A stretch of DNA of 64,000 nt from Tsukamurella conjunctivitidis (GCF_007858475.1 NZ_VIGX01000001.1:558001-622000); one strand, 5' to 3'. Numbered from the stretch's first letter, positions 1 through 15,398 are shown. The notes: generated from the letters alone by a model not told the origin. Translations and numbers: made by a program.

Positions 1-132
1 GTGGTCGCGGATCCCGCTGCCGTGCAACCCGATCCGGGGACAGAATTCGATACCGCCGCCGACGAATCCGGCTTGCTGGACGAACTGTTCGACAGCGCGG
101 AGAGCTTCGCCGCCGCCGAGGGAGAGATCTGA
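1..132 (+). CDS. C-terminal end of an upstream gene, probably a PKS of the same assembly line
   Basis: An open frame runs from the window edge to a TGA at 130-132. It gives 43 residues that are acidic and Ala-rich at the end (Leu-Leu-Asp-Glu-Leu-Phe-Asp-Ser). The stop shares one base with the ATG of the next PKS gene, so the two are translationally coupled. From position one would expect a PpsC-type PKS whose tail acts as a docking segment. The visible part holds no catalytic motif, so the identity rests on context only. Confidence 0.5.
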   Translation: MVADPAAVQPDPGTEFDTAADESGLLDELFDSAESFAAAEGEI

Positions 133-3100
133 TGGCCGATACGAACCGGACCACGCCCGCCGCACCCGCGGCGTCCAAGGGCTCGACGTACGCCCGCGTG
201 CGGGCCATGACCGACGCGCAGCGGGACGCGCTGACCGACCAGTTCGCGAAGTCGGCGCGGGTGGCCGCGGCGGAGCCGATCGCGGTGATCGGGGTCGGCT
301 GCCGCTTCCCCGGCGGGTCGAACTCCCCGCAGCAGTACTGGGATCTGCTGATGCGCGGGCAGGACGCGATCGTCGAGGTCCCGGCGGACCGTTGGGCCGC
401 CGACGAGTACTACGACGCCGATCCGTCCGTGCCCGGGCGCATGCCGTCCAAGTGGGGCGGCTTCCTCGACGAGATCGCGGGATTCGATGCCGCGCACTTC
501 GGCATCGCGCCGCGCGAGGCGGAGACGATGGACCCCCAGCAGCGGGTGCTGCTCGAGGTCGCGTGCGAGGCGCTCGAGCACGCAGGGATCGCGCCGCAGA
601 GCGCCGAGGGCATCCGTGCCGCCGTGCTGATGGGTGTCTACTACAACGAGTATCAGTCGGCATCGATGGCCGATCTCGACGCCATCGACGCCTACGCGGC
701 GACCGGCAACGCGCACAGCGTCACGGTGGGCCGCATCGCCTACCTGCTGGGCCTGCGCGGCCCGGCGATCGCGGTGGACACGGCGTGCTCGTCGTCGCTG
801 GTGTCGGTGCACCTGGCCTGCCAGAGCCTGCGCTCGCGGGAGAGCGACCTCGCCCTCGCGGGCGGCGTGAACCTCATCCTGCGCCCCGAGACCCAGCTCG
901 CCCTGGGCAAGTGGGGGATGCTCTCCCCGCGCGGCCGGTGCCACACCTTCGACGCCGCCGCCGACGGCTTCGTCCGCGGCGAGGGCTGCGGCGTTGTCGT
1001 GCTCAAGCGGCTGACCGACGCGGTGCGCGACGGTGACCGGGTGCTCGCCGTCGTCCGCGGTACCGCCACCAACCAGGACGGTCGCAGCAACGGCCTGACC
1101 GCCCCCAACGCGCCCGCGCAGCGCGAGGTGATCACCCGCGCCCTCGGCGAGGTTCCCGCGTCGTCGGTGCACTTCGTGGAGACGCACGGCACCGGGACCG
1201 CGCTGGGCGATCCGATCGAATTCGATGCGCTGTCCCGGGTCTACGGATCCGGCGAGGGGCGGTGCGCGCTCGGCGCGGTCAAGACGAACATGGGCCACCT
1301 CGAGGCGGCAGCGGGGATCGCGGGCTTCATCAAGGCGGTGCTCGCTGTGCACCGCGGGCAGGTGCCGCCCAACCTGCACTTCACGCGGTGGAATCCGGCG
1401 ATCGACCCGGCCGGGACCCGGCTGTACGTGCCGACCGAGGCCGATCCGTGGCCGTCGGCCGGGGGCCCGCGGCGCGCCGCCGTCTCGTCCTTCGGACTGG
1501 GCGGCACGAACGCCCACATCGTGCTCGAGCAGGGGCCGGACGCGGTGCCCACCGCGCAGACGGGCGGGGCGGAACCGGCGGGGCCGCACGTCGTCCGCAT
1601 CGGCGGCAACTCGCCCGGCGCCGTCACGGCGCGGGCCGATGCGCTTGCCGGCTGGCTGCAGGGCAAGGGCGCCGCTGCCGACCTGGGCGACGTCGCGCAC
1701 ACCGTCGCGCGGCAGGCCGACGGTGCCCCGGTCACCGGGGCCGCGACCGCGCGCGACCGCGCGGGCGTCGTCGACGCGCTGCGGGCGCTCGCGGCCGGAG
1801 ACGGCCGCGCCGGGGTCACGCCCGTGGGCGCCCGGCCGAAGCCGGGCGTGGTGTTCGTGTTCTCCGGTCAGGGCTCGCAGTGGCCGGGAATGGGGCGCAG
1901 GCTGCTCGCCGAGGAGCCGGCGTTCGCCGCCGCCGTCGACCGCATCGAGCCGGAATTCGCGGCGCAGGTGGGGTTCTCGCTCCGCGATACCCTCGCATCC
2001 GGCGAGCCGGTCACGGGCATCGACCGGATCCAGCCCGTCCTGGTGGGCGTGCAGCTGGCGCTGGCGGACCTGTGGCGCGCCCACGGAATCGTGCCCGACG
2101 CCGTGATCGGCCACTCCATGGGCGAGGTGACCGCTGCGGTCGTGGCCGGCGGACTGTCGGTGGCCGACGGCCTGCGGGTGATCGCCACCCGGTCGGCCCT
2201 CATGCGCCGCGAACTCTCGGGCCAGGGCGCGATGGCACTGCTCGAGATGGAGGCCGCCGCCGCGGAGGAGTTGCTGGCCGACCACCAGGGCGTGTCCGTC
2301 GCGGTCGTCGCCTCGCCGCGGCAGACGGTCGTGGCCGGTCCGCCCGAGCGGATCGACGACGTGATCGCCGCGGTGTCGGCGCGGAACCTGTTGGCGCGCC
2401 GCGTCGAGGTCGACGTGGCCTCGCACCACGCGACGGTGGACCCCATCCTCGACGAGCTGCGCGCCGCGCTGTCCGGCCTGCGGCCCACCGCCGTCACGAT
2501 CCCCGTCCTGTCGACCGTGCGGGCCGGCGAGGAGGCCCCGGTCTTCGACGCCGACTACTGGGCGGACAACCTGCGGCAGCCGGTGCGGTTCGCCCCGGTC
2601 GCCGCCGGCGCGGCCGCGCGGTTCGGCACGCTCATCGAGGTGAGCCCGCACCCGGTGCTCACCCACGCGCTCGCCGAGAACCGCCCCGCGGACCGCGAGG
2701 TCGTCGTCCTGCCCACGCTCCTGCGCGACGAGGACGACACCGTCGTCTTCCGCGCGCACCGCGCCCGCCTCGGCGGCGACGCGCCCGCCGGCCGCATCAT
2801 CGACCTGCCCCCGCACACGTGGCAGCACGAGCGGTACTGGACGACCGCCACCGCCCCGAACGCCGGCCGCGCGGCCTCCGCCGCACATCCGCTGCTCGGG
2901 GACCGCGTCGACCTGCCGTCGGGCACCGGAGTCCTGTGGCACGCCGACGCCGGGCTCGACCTGATCCCATGGCTCCGCGATCACCGCGTGCAGGGCCAGC
3001 CCATCATGCCCGCGGCGGGCTTCGCCGAGATCGTCCTGGCCGCGGGCCGCGCGGTCTTCGGCGACGCGGCGGCCGGGCTGGCCGGGCTCGAGGTCGAGCA

Positions 3101-5530
3101 GATGCTGCCGCTGACGGACTCGGTCCCGCTCACCACGCAACTCATCCACGATCCCGAGAGCACCGACGGCACCGCTCGGGTCGAGGTGTTCAGCCGGGGT
3201 CCGGCGGGGGAGTGGATCCGGCACGCGACCGGGCGCGTGGGAGCCGGGGTCCCGGCCTCGAGCGCGGGCGCGCCGGTCGGTGCACCGTCCGGCGGCGCCC
3301 CGGTCTCGCCCCGCGAGATCTACGCCGCACTGCGGCGTGCGGGAGCCCATCACGACACGGCCTTCGTCGCCCTCGAGCGGGTGCTGCAGGACCCGGCGGG
3401 CGCCGCCGAGGCGGACATCGCCCTGCCCGCGGAGGCCGCCGCGCACCCGGAGTTCGCACTGCACCCGGTGGCTCTCGACGCGGCACTGCAGACGCTGGCG
3501 GCGGCGCTGCCCGCGGAGGCCGTGGCGGGCGACGCCGCGTACCTGCCCGTCGCCGTCGAAGCGATCCGGCTGTCCGGCCCCGTCGGGCGGCGCGCCCTGT
3601 GCCGGGCGAGGATCACCTCCGTCGGCGCGGAGGGCATCACCGGCGACGTCACGATCCTCGCCCCGTCCGGTGCCGTCGCCGCGGAGGTGCGGGGCGTCTT
3701 CCTGCGCCGCATCCAGCGGGGCACCGTGCCGCTTCCCCTGGAGCGCAAGCTGTTCGGGCACCGCTGGGAGGCGGCGCCCGCCGCCGCGGCGGCACCCGGC
3801 GCGGGGGCGGGCAGCTGGCTGGTGCTCGCGGCGGACGCCGCGGCGACCGCGGACGCCGCCGCCGAGCTCGCCCGGCCCGACCGGCGGATCGTCACGGCCG
3901 GGTTCGACGACCAGGGACTCGCCGACGCCGTCGCGCGGGCCGCGGCGGACCCCGACCACCCCCTCGCCGGGGTGCTCCTGCTGCTCGACGCACCGTCGAA
4001 CCAGGAGCCCGTCACCGAGGCCGACGCGGCCCGGGAGACGGTGCGGCGCGTCGCCGCCGTGGTGCGCGCGGTGACCACCGGCTGGCACGGCCGCCCGCCG
4101 CGGCTCCTGCTCGTCACCCGCGACGGCCTGGCGGTGCGCGACGGCGAGCCGGGCAGCCCAGCAGCCGGCGCGCTCACGGGCCTCGTCCGCGTCCTCGCGT
4201 ACGAGCACCCGGACCTGCGGGCCACGCTCGTCGACCTGCCCGCCGGCGCGGGCCTCACGGTGGCCCTGGACCGGGAGGGCGCCGGCGGCGACGACCTCGT
4301 CGCGTGGCGCGACGGCGAGCGGTTCGTCCAACGGCTGGTGCGGGCGGATCCCGACCCGGCCGGGTCCGCCGTCCCGACGGTGCGCGACGACGGCGCGTAC
4401 GTGGTCACCGGCGGCCTCGGCGGCATCGGCCTCGTAGTGGCCCGGCGCCTGGTGGCGGCCGGGGCGGGCCGCGTGGTGCTCTCCGGTCGCGGCGAGCCCT
4501 CCGCCGAGGCGGCGGCGGCCCTCGACGCGCTGGGCGAGAGCGCGACCTACGTGCGCGGCGACATCGCCGAGCCCGGGGTCGCGGAGGCGCTGGTCGCGGC
4601 GGCCGAGGAGACGGGCCTGCAGCTGCGCGGGGTGATCCACTCCGCGGCCGTCCTCGACGACGAACTGGTGGCGGCGATGTCCGAGGACGCACTCGCCCGC
4701 GTGTGGCGGCCGAAGGCGACCGGCGCGGCCCGGCTGGACGCGGCGACCGCGGACCGCGACCTCGACTGGTGGGTGCTGTTCTCCTCCGCCGCCTCGCTGC
4801 TGGGCTCGCCCGGCCAGGGCGCGTACGCCGCGGCGAACGCCTACCTGGACGCACTGGCGCAGCGGCGCCGTGCGCGCGGGAAGGCGGCCACGTCGATCTG
4901 CTGGGGCCAGTGGTCCGAGGTCGGTCTCGCCCGTTCGCTCGAGATGGGCGTGCTGGACCCGATCTCCCCGGCGGAGGGCGCGGAGGCGCTCGATGCGATC
5001 CTCGGCGGCGCACACACCCGGGTCGGCGTCGCCCGGCTACGGCTCGACCGCGCCGCCTCGGCGTTCCCGGAGCTCGCCGGGCTCGGCTACTTCACCCACC
5101 TGATGGCGGAACTCGAACCCGAGGAGGAACCGGGCGCGATCGACCCGGAGTCGCTGCGCGCACTGCCCTTCGGCGACGCGGTGGCGGCGGTCCAGGGCCG
5201 GCTGCGCGCGCGGATCGGCGCGGTCCTCGGATACACCGGTGGCGCCGGCATCCCCACCGACCGCCCCCTCACCGAACTCGGGCTCGATTCGCTGATGGCG
5301 GTGCGGATCCGCAACGCCGCCCGCGCCGAGTTCGGCATCGAGCCGCCGGTGGCGCTGCTGCTCCAGGGCGCCGACCTCACCGGCCTCGCGACCGACCTGG
5401 TGCGCCGGCTCGGCATCGACGACGACGGCAACGACACCGTAGCGGCGCCCGGCGGGCTCCGCGACCGCGCTGCGCAGCGCGCCGCCGCCCGCCGCCGCGG
5501 CGCGGCACGACGGAAGGCAGGCCACATCGC

Positions 5531-5534
<4 letters not shown>
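132..5534 (+). CDS. ppsD: Type I modular polyketide synthase, KS-AT-DH-KR-ACP (PpsD-like)
   Basis: This 1800-residue single-module PKS would extend and partly reduce an acyl chain in the cytoplasm. Domains in order: ketosynthase from about 48 with Cys219 in TACSSS and the HGTGT and NMGHLEAAAG histidine motifs; acyltransferase with Ser662 in GHSMG and VASH at 762-765, which suggests methylmalonyl-CoA; dehydratase with His951 (HxxxGxxxxP) and Asp1116 (DxxxQ); ketoreductase with GGLGGIG near 1425, an LDD motif (B-type) and Tyr1565; ACP with Ser1720 in GLDSLM. There is no enoylreductase. Order and length match mycobacterial PpsD (about 1830 residues), and the downstream ppsE-drrABC-papA5 order supports this. 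The stop overlaps the next start by four bases. The final product is not known. Confidence 0.87.
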
Positions 5535-9960
<4,426 letters not shown>

Positions 9961-9964
<4 letters not shown>

Positions 9965-10932
9965 TGCGCGGTTCCGAGCCGGCCGTCGTGGTGGAGGGCC
10001 TGACCAAGCGGTTCGGCGACTTCGACGCGCTCCGCGGCGTCGACCTCACGGTCCGCGCCGGGGAGATCCCGGGGCTCCTGGGTCCCAACGGGGCGGGGAA
10101 GACCACCACGGTGGACATCCTGGCCACGCTGTCGCGGCCCGGCGGAGGGACCGTCCGCGTCGCCGGGCACGACGTGGCGACCGACCCGGCGGCGGTACGC
10201 CGCGCGATCATGCTCACCGGACAGAACGCGGCCCTCGACGACCTGCTCACCGGTCGGGAGAACCTCGTCCTGTTCGGCCGCCTGCAGGGGCTCCGTAAGG
10301 CGGACGCCCGCGTCCGCGCCGCCGAGCTGCTGGCGAGCTTCGACCTCGAGGACGCCGCCGATCGCAGGGTGGGGACGTACTCCGGCGGCATGCGCCGGCG
10401 CATCGACATCGCCTGCGGGCTGGTGATCCGGCCGGAGGTCGTGTTCCTCGACGAGCCGACGACCGGCCTCGACCCGCGCAGCCGGCAGGGCGTGTGGGAT
10501 CTGGTCGCACGGCTGCGCGACGACGGGATCGCGACCCTGCTCACCACCCAGTACCTGGAGGAGGCGGACGCGCTCAGCGACCGGATCACCGTGATCGACC
10601 GGGGCACCGTCATCGCGGAGGGCACGGCGGACGAGCTCAAGGAACGGACGGGCGCGACGGTCTGCGAGATCGTGCCGCGGCACCGCGCGGACGTGCCGCG
10701 CATCCTCGCCGCGCTCGGCATGGTGGCCGACGGTGCGAACGGCGCGGACGCGGACCGGGTCACCATCCTGGCACCCGAGGGGATGCGGACCCTGGTGGAC
10801 GCGGTGGCGTACATCGAGCCGACCGGCGTGGAGATCCGCGACGTGGCGCTGCGCCGCCCGTCGCTCGACGAGGTCTTCTTCGCGCTGACCGGGGACTCCG
10901 CCCGCCGTTCCGACGAGGACGTGGTGGTGTGA
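9961..10932 (+). CDS. drrA: ABC transporter ATPase of a DrrABC-type lipid exporter
   Basis: This 323-residue nucleotide-binding subunit would power export of the finished lipid across the inner membrane. Walker A GPNGAGKTT lies near residue 40, the signature YSGGMRRR near 140 and Walker B VVFLDEP near 160, followed by a switch-region His equivalent in LLTTQYLEEAD. The C-terminal region ends like DrrA proteins (ALRRPSLDEVF). Phrases such as ATLLTTQYLEEADALSDRI match mycobacterial DrrA closely. AGGAGGTG at 9949-9956 serves either the GTG at 9961, which makes a 4-base GTGA overlap with ppsE, or the ATG at 9964. The GTG is chosen because neighbouring junctions also overlap by four bases. Confidence 0.9.
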
Positions 10933-11732
10933 CGCGGCGCCCCGACACCTCGCTCGCGCAACAGTGGTGGGTGCTGACCACCCGCGCCGTGGCGCCCACG
11001 CTGCGCACCGGCGAGCTCGCCACCCAGGTGGCCGCCTCGGTGATGTTCACCGTGGGCTTCTACGTGCCGCTCAAGCAGTTCATGGGCTCCTCTGCGATGA
11101 CCATGAGCAGCTACGGCCAGTACCTCACGCCGCTCATCGTCCTGCAGGCGATCTCCTTCGCGGCGATATCCGGCGGCTTCCGGGCGGCCACCGACTCCCT
11201 CGAGGGCATCGACCGACGGTTCCGGTCGATGCCCATCGCCCGGCTGGCGCCGCTCGCGGCCCGGATGTCCGCGAGCATGTACCGGTGCGCGATCGCGCTC
11301 GTGATCTCACTGGTCTGCGGGCACGTCATCGGCTTCCGCTTCTACGGCGGCCTCGCGCACACCGCCGGATTCGTCGTGCTGGCCCTGCTGCTCGGGTTGA
11401 TGCTGGCCCTCGTCAGCGACCTGGTGGGAACCGCGACCCGCAACCCCGATGCCACCACCCACCTGATGATGCTGCCGCAGCTCACGCTGGGCCTGCTGTC
11501 CGTCGGGGTGCAGCCCGTCGCGCGGTTCCCCGAATGGATCCAGGGCTTCGTGCGCGATCAGCCCATCTCGCAGTTCGTGTTCGCGCTGCGCGCGCTGGCC
11601 GGGGATTCCGTTCCCGGCGCCGCGGGCGAGGCCTCCTGGGCGGTCGTCGGTCCCGCGGTGTACTGGGCGGTCGGGCTGATCGCGGTCGCGGGGCCGGTGC
11701 ACGCCCTGGTGGCGGCGAGGAGGGGCCGATGA
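10929..11732 (+). CDS. drrB: ABC-2 type permease of DrrABC-type lipid exporter
   Basis: This 267-residue integral membrane protein has about six hydrophobic segments in the ABC-2 permease pattern, including a long one around FVVLALLLGLMLALVSDLVG and a C-terminal segment before the basic end RRGR. It should pair with the DrrA ATPase and DrrC to move the Pps-made lipid to the cell envelope. The start is the GTG at 10929, which overlaps the drrA stop as GTGA; longer in-frame extensions lie inside drrA and are not credible. Its stop overlaps drrC as ATGA. Identity comes from membrane profile plus position between drrA and drrC. Confidence 0.86.
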   Translation: MTRRPDTSLAQQWWVLTTRAVAPTLRTGELATQVAASVMFTVGFYVPLKQFMGSSAMTMSSYGQYLTPLIVLQAISFAAISGGFRAATDSLEGIDRRFRSMPIARLAPLAARMSASMYRCAIALVISLVCGHVIGFRFYGGLAHTAGFVVLALLLGLMLALVSDLVGTATRNPDATTHLMMLPQLTLGLLSVGVQPVARFPEWIQGFVRDQPISQFVFALRALAGDSVPGAAGEASWAVVGPAVYWAVGLIAVAGPVHALVAARRGR

Positions 11733-12559
11733 CGGCGGTACCGCGGCCCGCGAACGGGCCGGTGAGCGCGGCGCATTTCGGCGAGAGGTCCGCGGGAGCG
11801 CTCGCCCGGCAGACCGGCGTGCTCGCCGGAAGGATCATCTCGCGCTGGGTGCGGGACCCCGCCACCCTCGCGGAGACGGTGCTGGTACCCGTCGCCTTCC
11901 TCGTCACGCTGAACGTCGTGCTGGGGGATGGCATCTCGGAGATCACCGGGACGAGCGCGCTGGTGGGCAGTGTGCCGCTCGTGGCGTTGGTGGCCGCGAC
12001 GCAGGGAGCGACCGTGGGCGGCCTCGGGCTGATGGCGGAACGGGACGGCGGCTTCCTCGCGCGCCTGTGGGTCACGTCCATCCATCGCGCCGCGGGGATC
12101 ACCTCCCGGCTGTTCGCGGAGGCACTGCGCATCGTCGCCGCCACGGCGGTGCTCACCATCACCGGTGTGCTGCTGGGGTTGCGGTTCGAGAACGGCCCCG
12201 CCGCGCTGGCCGCGTGGCTGCTGGTGCCGGCCGTGTTCGGCGTGGCCTTCGCGACCGCCGTGCTCACCGTGGCGGTGTACGCCGCCAAGACGATCGTGGT
12301 CGAGGCCACGGCCCTGGTCTCGGGCCTGTTCATGTTCTTCTGCACCGGCTTCGTTCCGCTGGAGCAGTACCCGCGCTGGCTGCAGCCGCTGGTGCAGCAC
12401 CAGCCCTTCAGCAACACCGTCGACGCGATGCGCGGCCTCGCCGTGGGCGGGCCGGTGGCGGCGCCGTTGCTCGAGCTGATCGCGTGGTCCGCGGGCATCA
12501 TCGCCGTCTGCGCCGTTCCGCTCGCGACCGGCTACCGCCGGGCGAGCACCCGAGACTGA
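11729..12559 (+). CDS. drrC: ABC-2 type permease of DrrABC-type lipid exporter
   Basis: This 276-residue membrane protein has the same length as mycobacterial DrrC. After a short cytoplasmic N-terminus it shows about six hydrophobic stretches. ABC-2 permease features include MAERDGGFLARLWVTS after the second segment and FVPLEQYPRWLQPLVQHQP before the last, the latter resembling the ABC-2 motif near the extracytoplasmic loop. It is the second permease of the exporter. The start ATG at 11729 overlaps the drrB stop by four bases. papA5 follows after 30 bases, so the unit continues. Confidence 0.87.
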   Translation: MTAVPRPANGPVSAAHFGERSAGALARQTGVLAGRIISRWVRDPATLAETVLVPVAFLVTLNVVLGDGISEITGTSALVGSVPLVALVAATQGATVGGLGLMAERDGGFLARLWVTSIHRAAGITSRLFAEALRIVAATAVLTITGVLLGLRFENGPAALAAWLLVPAVFGVAFATAVLTVAVYAAKTIVVEATALVSGLFMFFCTGFVPLEQYPRWLQPLVQHQPFSNTVDAMRGLAVGGPVAAPLLELIAWSAGIIAVCAVPLATGYRRASTRD

Positions 12560-12589
12560 TCCCCGACGATCCCCGACGAGAGGCAAGCG

Positions 12590-13822
12590 ATGTTCGATTC
12601 CTCGGTGCTGCGCCCGCTGGCGGAGAGCGAGAAGATGTTCGCCGAGACGCACAACTTCGTGGGCCTCGGTGCCCACCTGCGCGGCCCGGTGGACATCGAG
12701 CTGTTGAACGAGGCGTTCGAGACCCTGCTCGAGGTGCATCCCGTCCTCGCGGCGCGGATCGAACCCGACGGCGAGGACGGCTTCCGCATCGTCGCCGACG
12801 AGCTGCTCCCGGCGGGGATCGTGCTCGCGTCCGGCGCCGACGAGGAGCAGCGGTTCGACCAGGCGCAGTCCCTGGTGCGGCTCGTGGTGGACACCAGCGG
12901 GGAGGAGATCGGCGCCACGCTGTACGTGCACCACGCGCTCGCCGACGGGCACCACCAGTTCGCGCTGATCGAGGAACTGTTCGGCATCTACACCGATCTG
13001 GTGACGACCGGCGACTGCCGGCCCGGGCCGCTGCGCCCGGCGCCCCCGCCGCTGGAGACGGTCCTCGCCGAGCGGAACGTGGTCAAGCAGCGGCGTTCCG
13101 GACTGGAGCGGTTCATGCCCGCGATGTACGCGTACGACCTGCCGCCCTCGCACCGCGCGGTCACCGGCGAGCACCCCGACCGGCCCATCCGGGTACCGAT
13201 GGCGCAGCACACCTTCGACGCCGCGACCACCGATGCGCTGTTCGCCCTGTCGCGGGCGGAGCGGGTGAGCGTGAACGGCATCGTCTCCGCCGCGGTGCTG
13301 CTCGCCGAGTGGCGGCTCCGCGGCGCCACCGCGGTTCCGGTCCCGTACATCTACCCGGTGGATCTGCGCTACGTGCTGACCCCGGCGGTGTCCGCCACCG
13401 GGGTCACGAACCCGGTGGGCATCGCGACCTATCTCGCGGAGATCGACGCGACCACGGAAGTGCTCACGCTCGCCCGGGACATCGCCGAGACCTTCCGGGC
13501 GGACCTGGCGGAGGGCGTGATCCAGCAGTCGCTGCTGCACTTCCGCCCCGCCTACGTGGGGAATCCGCCGGGGCTGCCGGACATGGTGATGGTGACCGAC
13601 AACGGGGTCGTGCCCCCGGTGCGGACTCCGCCCGGCGTCGAGCTGAGCGCGGTGCACGGCGAGCTGTACTTCCAGGTCGCCTCCGGGATCGAGATGTACA
13701 CGAGCAAGGTCTTCGCCGGTCGGTTGCAGCTCGAGTACCACACGCACGGAGTCGATCCGGCGCGCTCGCTCGACGTGGTGGCCGAGTTGCTGGAGGCTCA
13801 GGTGGTGGGGCCGAAGGCGTAG
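12590..13822 (+). CDS. papA5: PapA5-type phthiocerol acyltransferase
   Basis: This 410-residue acyltransferase belongs to the PapA5 branch of the condensation-domain superfamily, which in mycobacteria esterifies phthiocerol-type diols with multimethyl-branched fatty acids. The catalytic motif HHALADG begins at His114, and the Asp follows in the expected place. Close PapA5 features include VIQQSLLHF, PYIYPVDLR and LETVLAERN-like segments across the protein. The start ATG at 12590 is preceded by GAGAGGCAAGCG. It lies 30 bases after drrC and ends 25 bases inside the convergent methyltransferase gene. Together with ppsDE and drrABC this is the strongest evidence for a PDIM-type locus. The true acyl donor and acceptor are unknown. 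Confidence 0.9.
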   Translation: MFDSSVLRPLAESEKMFAETHNFVGLGAHLRGPVDIELLNEAFETLLEVHPVLAARIEPDGEDGFRIVADELLPAGIVLASGADEEQRFDQAQSLVRLVVDTSGEEIGATLYVHHALADGHHQFALIEELFGIYTDLVTTGDCRPGPLRPAPPPLETVLAERNVVKQRRSGLERFMPAMYAYDLPPSHRAVTGEHPDRPIRVPMAQHTFDAATTDALFALSRAERVSVNGIVSAAVLLAEWRLRGATAVPVPYIYPVDLRYVLTPAVSATGVTNPVGIATYLAEIDATTEVLTLARDIAETFRADLAEGVIQQSLLHFRPAYVGNPPGLPDMVMVTDNGVVPPVRTPPGVELSAVHGELYFQVASGIEMYTSKVFAGRLQLEYHTHGVDPARSLDVVAELLEAQVVGPKA

Positions 13823-14628
13823 CGGTGGTACTGCAGTGCCCGGCGCAGGGGCCGCACGATCCGGCTCACGCCGTCGAGCGCTGCGAACGCCCGCGAGCTA
13901 CCGGCGAAGGTATCGGCGTCGAAGAAGCCGCGACGGTCGACCCGGCGCAGCTCGGGCACCTCCGCGATGACCTCCGCCGGATCGTCGACACCCCAGTACA
14001 GGACCGAGCCGGTGGTGCGGTTGAGCTTGTGCATCCGCTGGCTGCGGATCGCCAGGCGACTGTAGAAGTCGATCTGCACCTCGCCCTCGGGGAAGCGGTC
14101 CGTGAACGCGCGCAGGATGCCGGTGCCCTCGGCGGCGGTGAGGTACATGCTGATGCCCTCGGCCACCAGGAGCGTCGGGCGGTCCGCCGGAATGCTCTGC
14201 AGCCAATCGTGATCCGTGGCCGAGCTGGCCAGCAGGTGGTAGCCGGCGCGCTCCGGGTACACCTGGCGGCGAAGGTCGATCACGCCGGGGAAGTCCACGT
14301 CGAACCAGCGCACCTGCGGGCCCGGGTCGATGCGGAAGACGCGACTGTCGAGACCGCAGCCGAGGTGCACGACGGTGGCCTCCGGGTGCCGCTGCAGGAA
14401 CTCGCGCGTCCACCGGTCGAACTGCGCGGTCCGCACCGTCGCGAGCGGTGCCCACCGGGCGGACACGCCGAGCGAGTCCCAGTCGTAGTCGATGCCGGAG
14501 ACCGCGTCGAGCGCGAACCGGTCGCCGAGCACCGGCCGGTCCGAATCCGCGTCCAGCGCTTTCAGATAGAGCGTGGTGAGCATCGTCTGTGCGGCGCCAC
14601 TGAGGTCGACCGTGGCCTTGGGGGGCAT
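13798..14628 (-). CDS. LCM/PPM-family S-adenosylmethionine-dependent O-methyltransferase
   Basis: This 276-residue methyltransferase is of the leucine-carboxyl-methyltransferase type (COG3315, polyketide O-methyltransferases). The SAM-binding motif VVHLGCGLDSRVFR is followed by the acidic WFDVDFPGVIDLR and by LLVAEGISMYL, all typical of the family. The start is placed at the ATG at 14628 because a TACCGT -10 box (14641 to 14636) sits seven bases upstream, the leaderless pattern common in this window; the GTG at 14637 falls in that box. The gene converges on papA5 with a 25-base overlap. It may methylate the Pps product, but it is not of the Rv2952 type used in mycobacteria, so this is only an inference. 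Confidence 0.82.
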   Translation of the reverse strand: MPPKATVDLSGAAQTMLTTLYLKALDADSDRPVLGDRFALDAVSGIDYDWDSLGVSARWAPLATVRTAQFDRWTREFLQRHPEATVVHLGCGLDSRVFRIDPGPQVRWFDVDFPGVIDLRRQVYPERAGYHLLASSATDHDWLQSIPADRPTLLVAEGISMYLTAAEGTGILRAFTDRFPEGEVQIDFYSRLAIRSQRMHKLNRTTGSVLYWGVDDPAEVIAEVPELRRVDRRGFFDADTFAGSSRAFAALDGVSRIVRPLRRALQYHRYAFGPTT

Positions 14629-14692
14629 GGATGACACGGTACGTCACCCGCTTTGCGATGTCGCGCGATAGTGCGCGAAAGCTCGGTTAGAG

Positions 14693-14704
14693 TTGCACAT
14701 GCAA
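14693..14704. promoter_or_regulatory. Candidate MarR-type operator
   Basis: TTGCA-CA-TGCAA is a dyad with two 5-base arms. It overlaps the probable start region of the flavodoxin-like gene, just after a TAGAGT -10 candidate at 14688-14693. The form resembles operators of MarR-family repressors of redox genes. No MarR gene is seen nearby. Confidence 0.35.
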
Positions 14705-14740
14705 GTGGGTGATGCGGGAATGACCTCGAAAGGGGAGACG

Positions 14741-15397
14741 GTGCCGGATGAGCGGCGACGCCCGCGGGCGCTTCTGTTGTCCTACAGCTTCACCGGGCAG
14801 TCGGAGCGGTTGGTGCGGGCCGCGGGTGACGCGCTGGTGGAGCGCGGCTGGGAGGTCGTGGACGCCCGGCTGGAGCTGACCGACCGGCGATACGCCCCGA
14901 GGCTGTCGCGGTTCCCGCTGCGGCACGTGTGGCGGACGATGCTGTCGCTGGTGCCCGCGCAGGCGCGCGGCGCCGTCGGCGAGGTGCGCGTGCCGCCGCA
15001 GGTCAACGACGGCCCGTACGACCTGATCTGCATCGGCTCCCCGACGTGGTGGGATCGCGCGAGCATCCCCGTCCGCTCGTTCCTGCGTTCCGACGATGCC
15101 CGGCGCCTGTTGGCCGGCCGGCGGTTCGCGGTGTTCGTGGCGTGCCGGGATCGGTGGCGCGGCAACCACGACGAGGTGCGCGACCTGGCGCAGTGGCAGG
15201 GCGGACGGTACGCGGGCGAGGTGCATGCCACGTACCCGGGCGATCAGCTCACGTCGATGCTCTCGCTCACCTCGTTCCTCGGCTCGGGAGAGCAGCGCGA
15301 GAAGTACCTCGGGGTCGCGATCCCGCCGACCAACGTGCAGCCCGCACACCTCGAAGCCGCGCGCGGCCTCGCCGCGAGGATCGCGGAGGACGCCTGA
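14741..15397 (+). CDS. Flavodoxin-like FMN-binding protein
   Basis: This 218-residue soluble protein has a flavodoxin-like fold. Near the N-terminus ALLLSYSFTGQSERL resembles the first strand and phosphate loop that hold FMN phosphate, and later LICIGSPTWWDRASIPVRSFL matches the strand and loop that pack on the isoalloxazine ring. It could be a quinone or flavin reductase; the substrate cannot be told. The start chosen is GTG at 14741 with AAAGGGGAG just before it. An alternative ATG at 14699 would give 14 more residues and could be leaderless. The next gene starts two bases after its stop, so it is probably co-transcribed with the nitroreductase. Confidence 0.72.
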   Translation: MPDERRRPRALLLSYSFTGQSERLVRAAGDALVERGWEVVDARLELTDRRYAPRLSRFPLRHVWRTMLSLVPAQARGAVGEVRVPPQVNDGPYDLICIGSPTWWDRASIPVRSFLRSDDARRLLAGRRFAVFVACRDRWRGNHDEVRDLAQWQGGRYAGEVHATYPGDQLTSMLSLTSFLGSGEQREKYLGVAIPPTNVQPAHLEAARGLAARIAEDA

Positions 15398-15398
15398 G

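Noticed and set aside
1262-5530. Long open frame running into the ppsE gene, apparently a 2900-residue protein
   Set aside because: The part before 5531 is Arg/Ala-rich out-of-frame reading of the ppsD-like gene; the true gene starts at ATG 5531 in an ATGA overlap.
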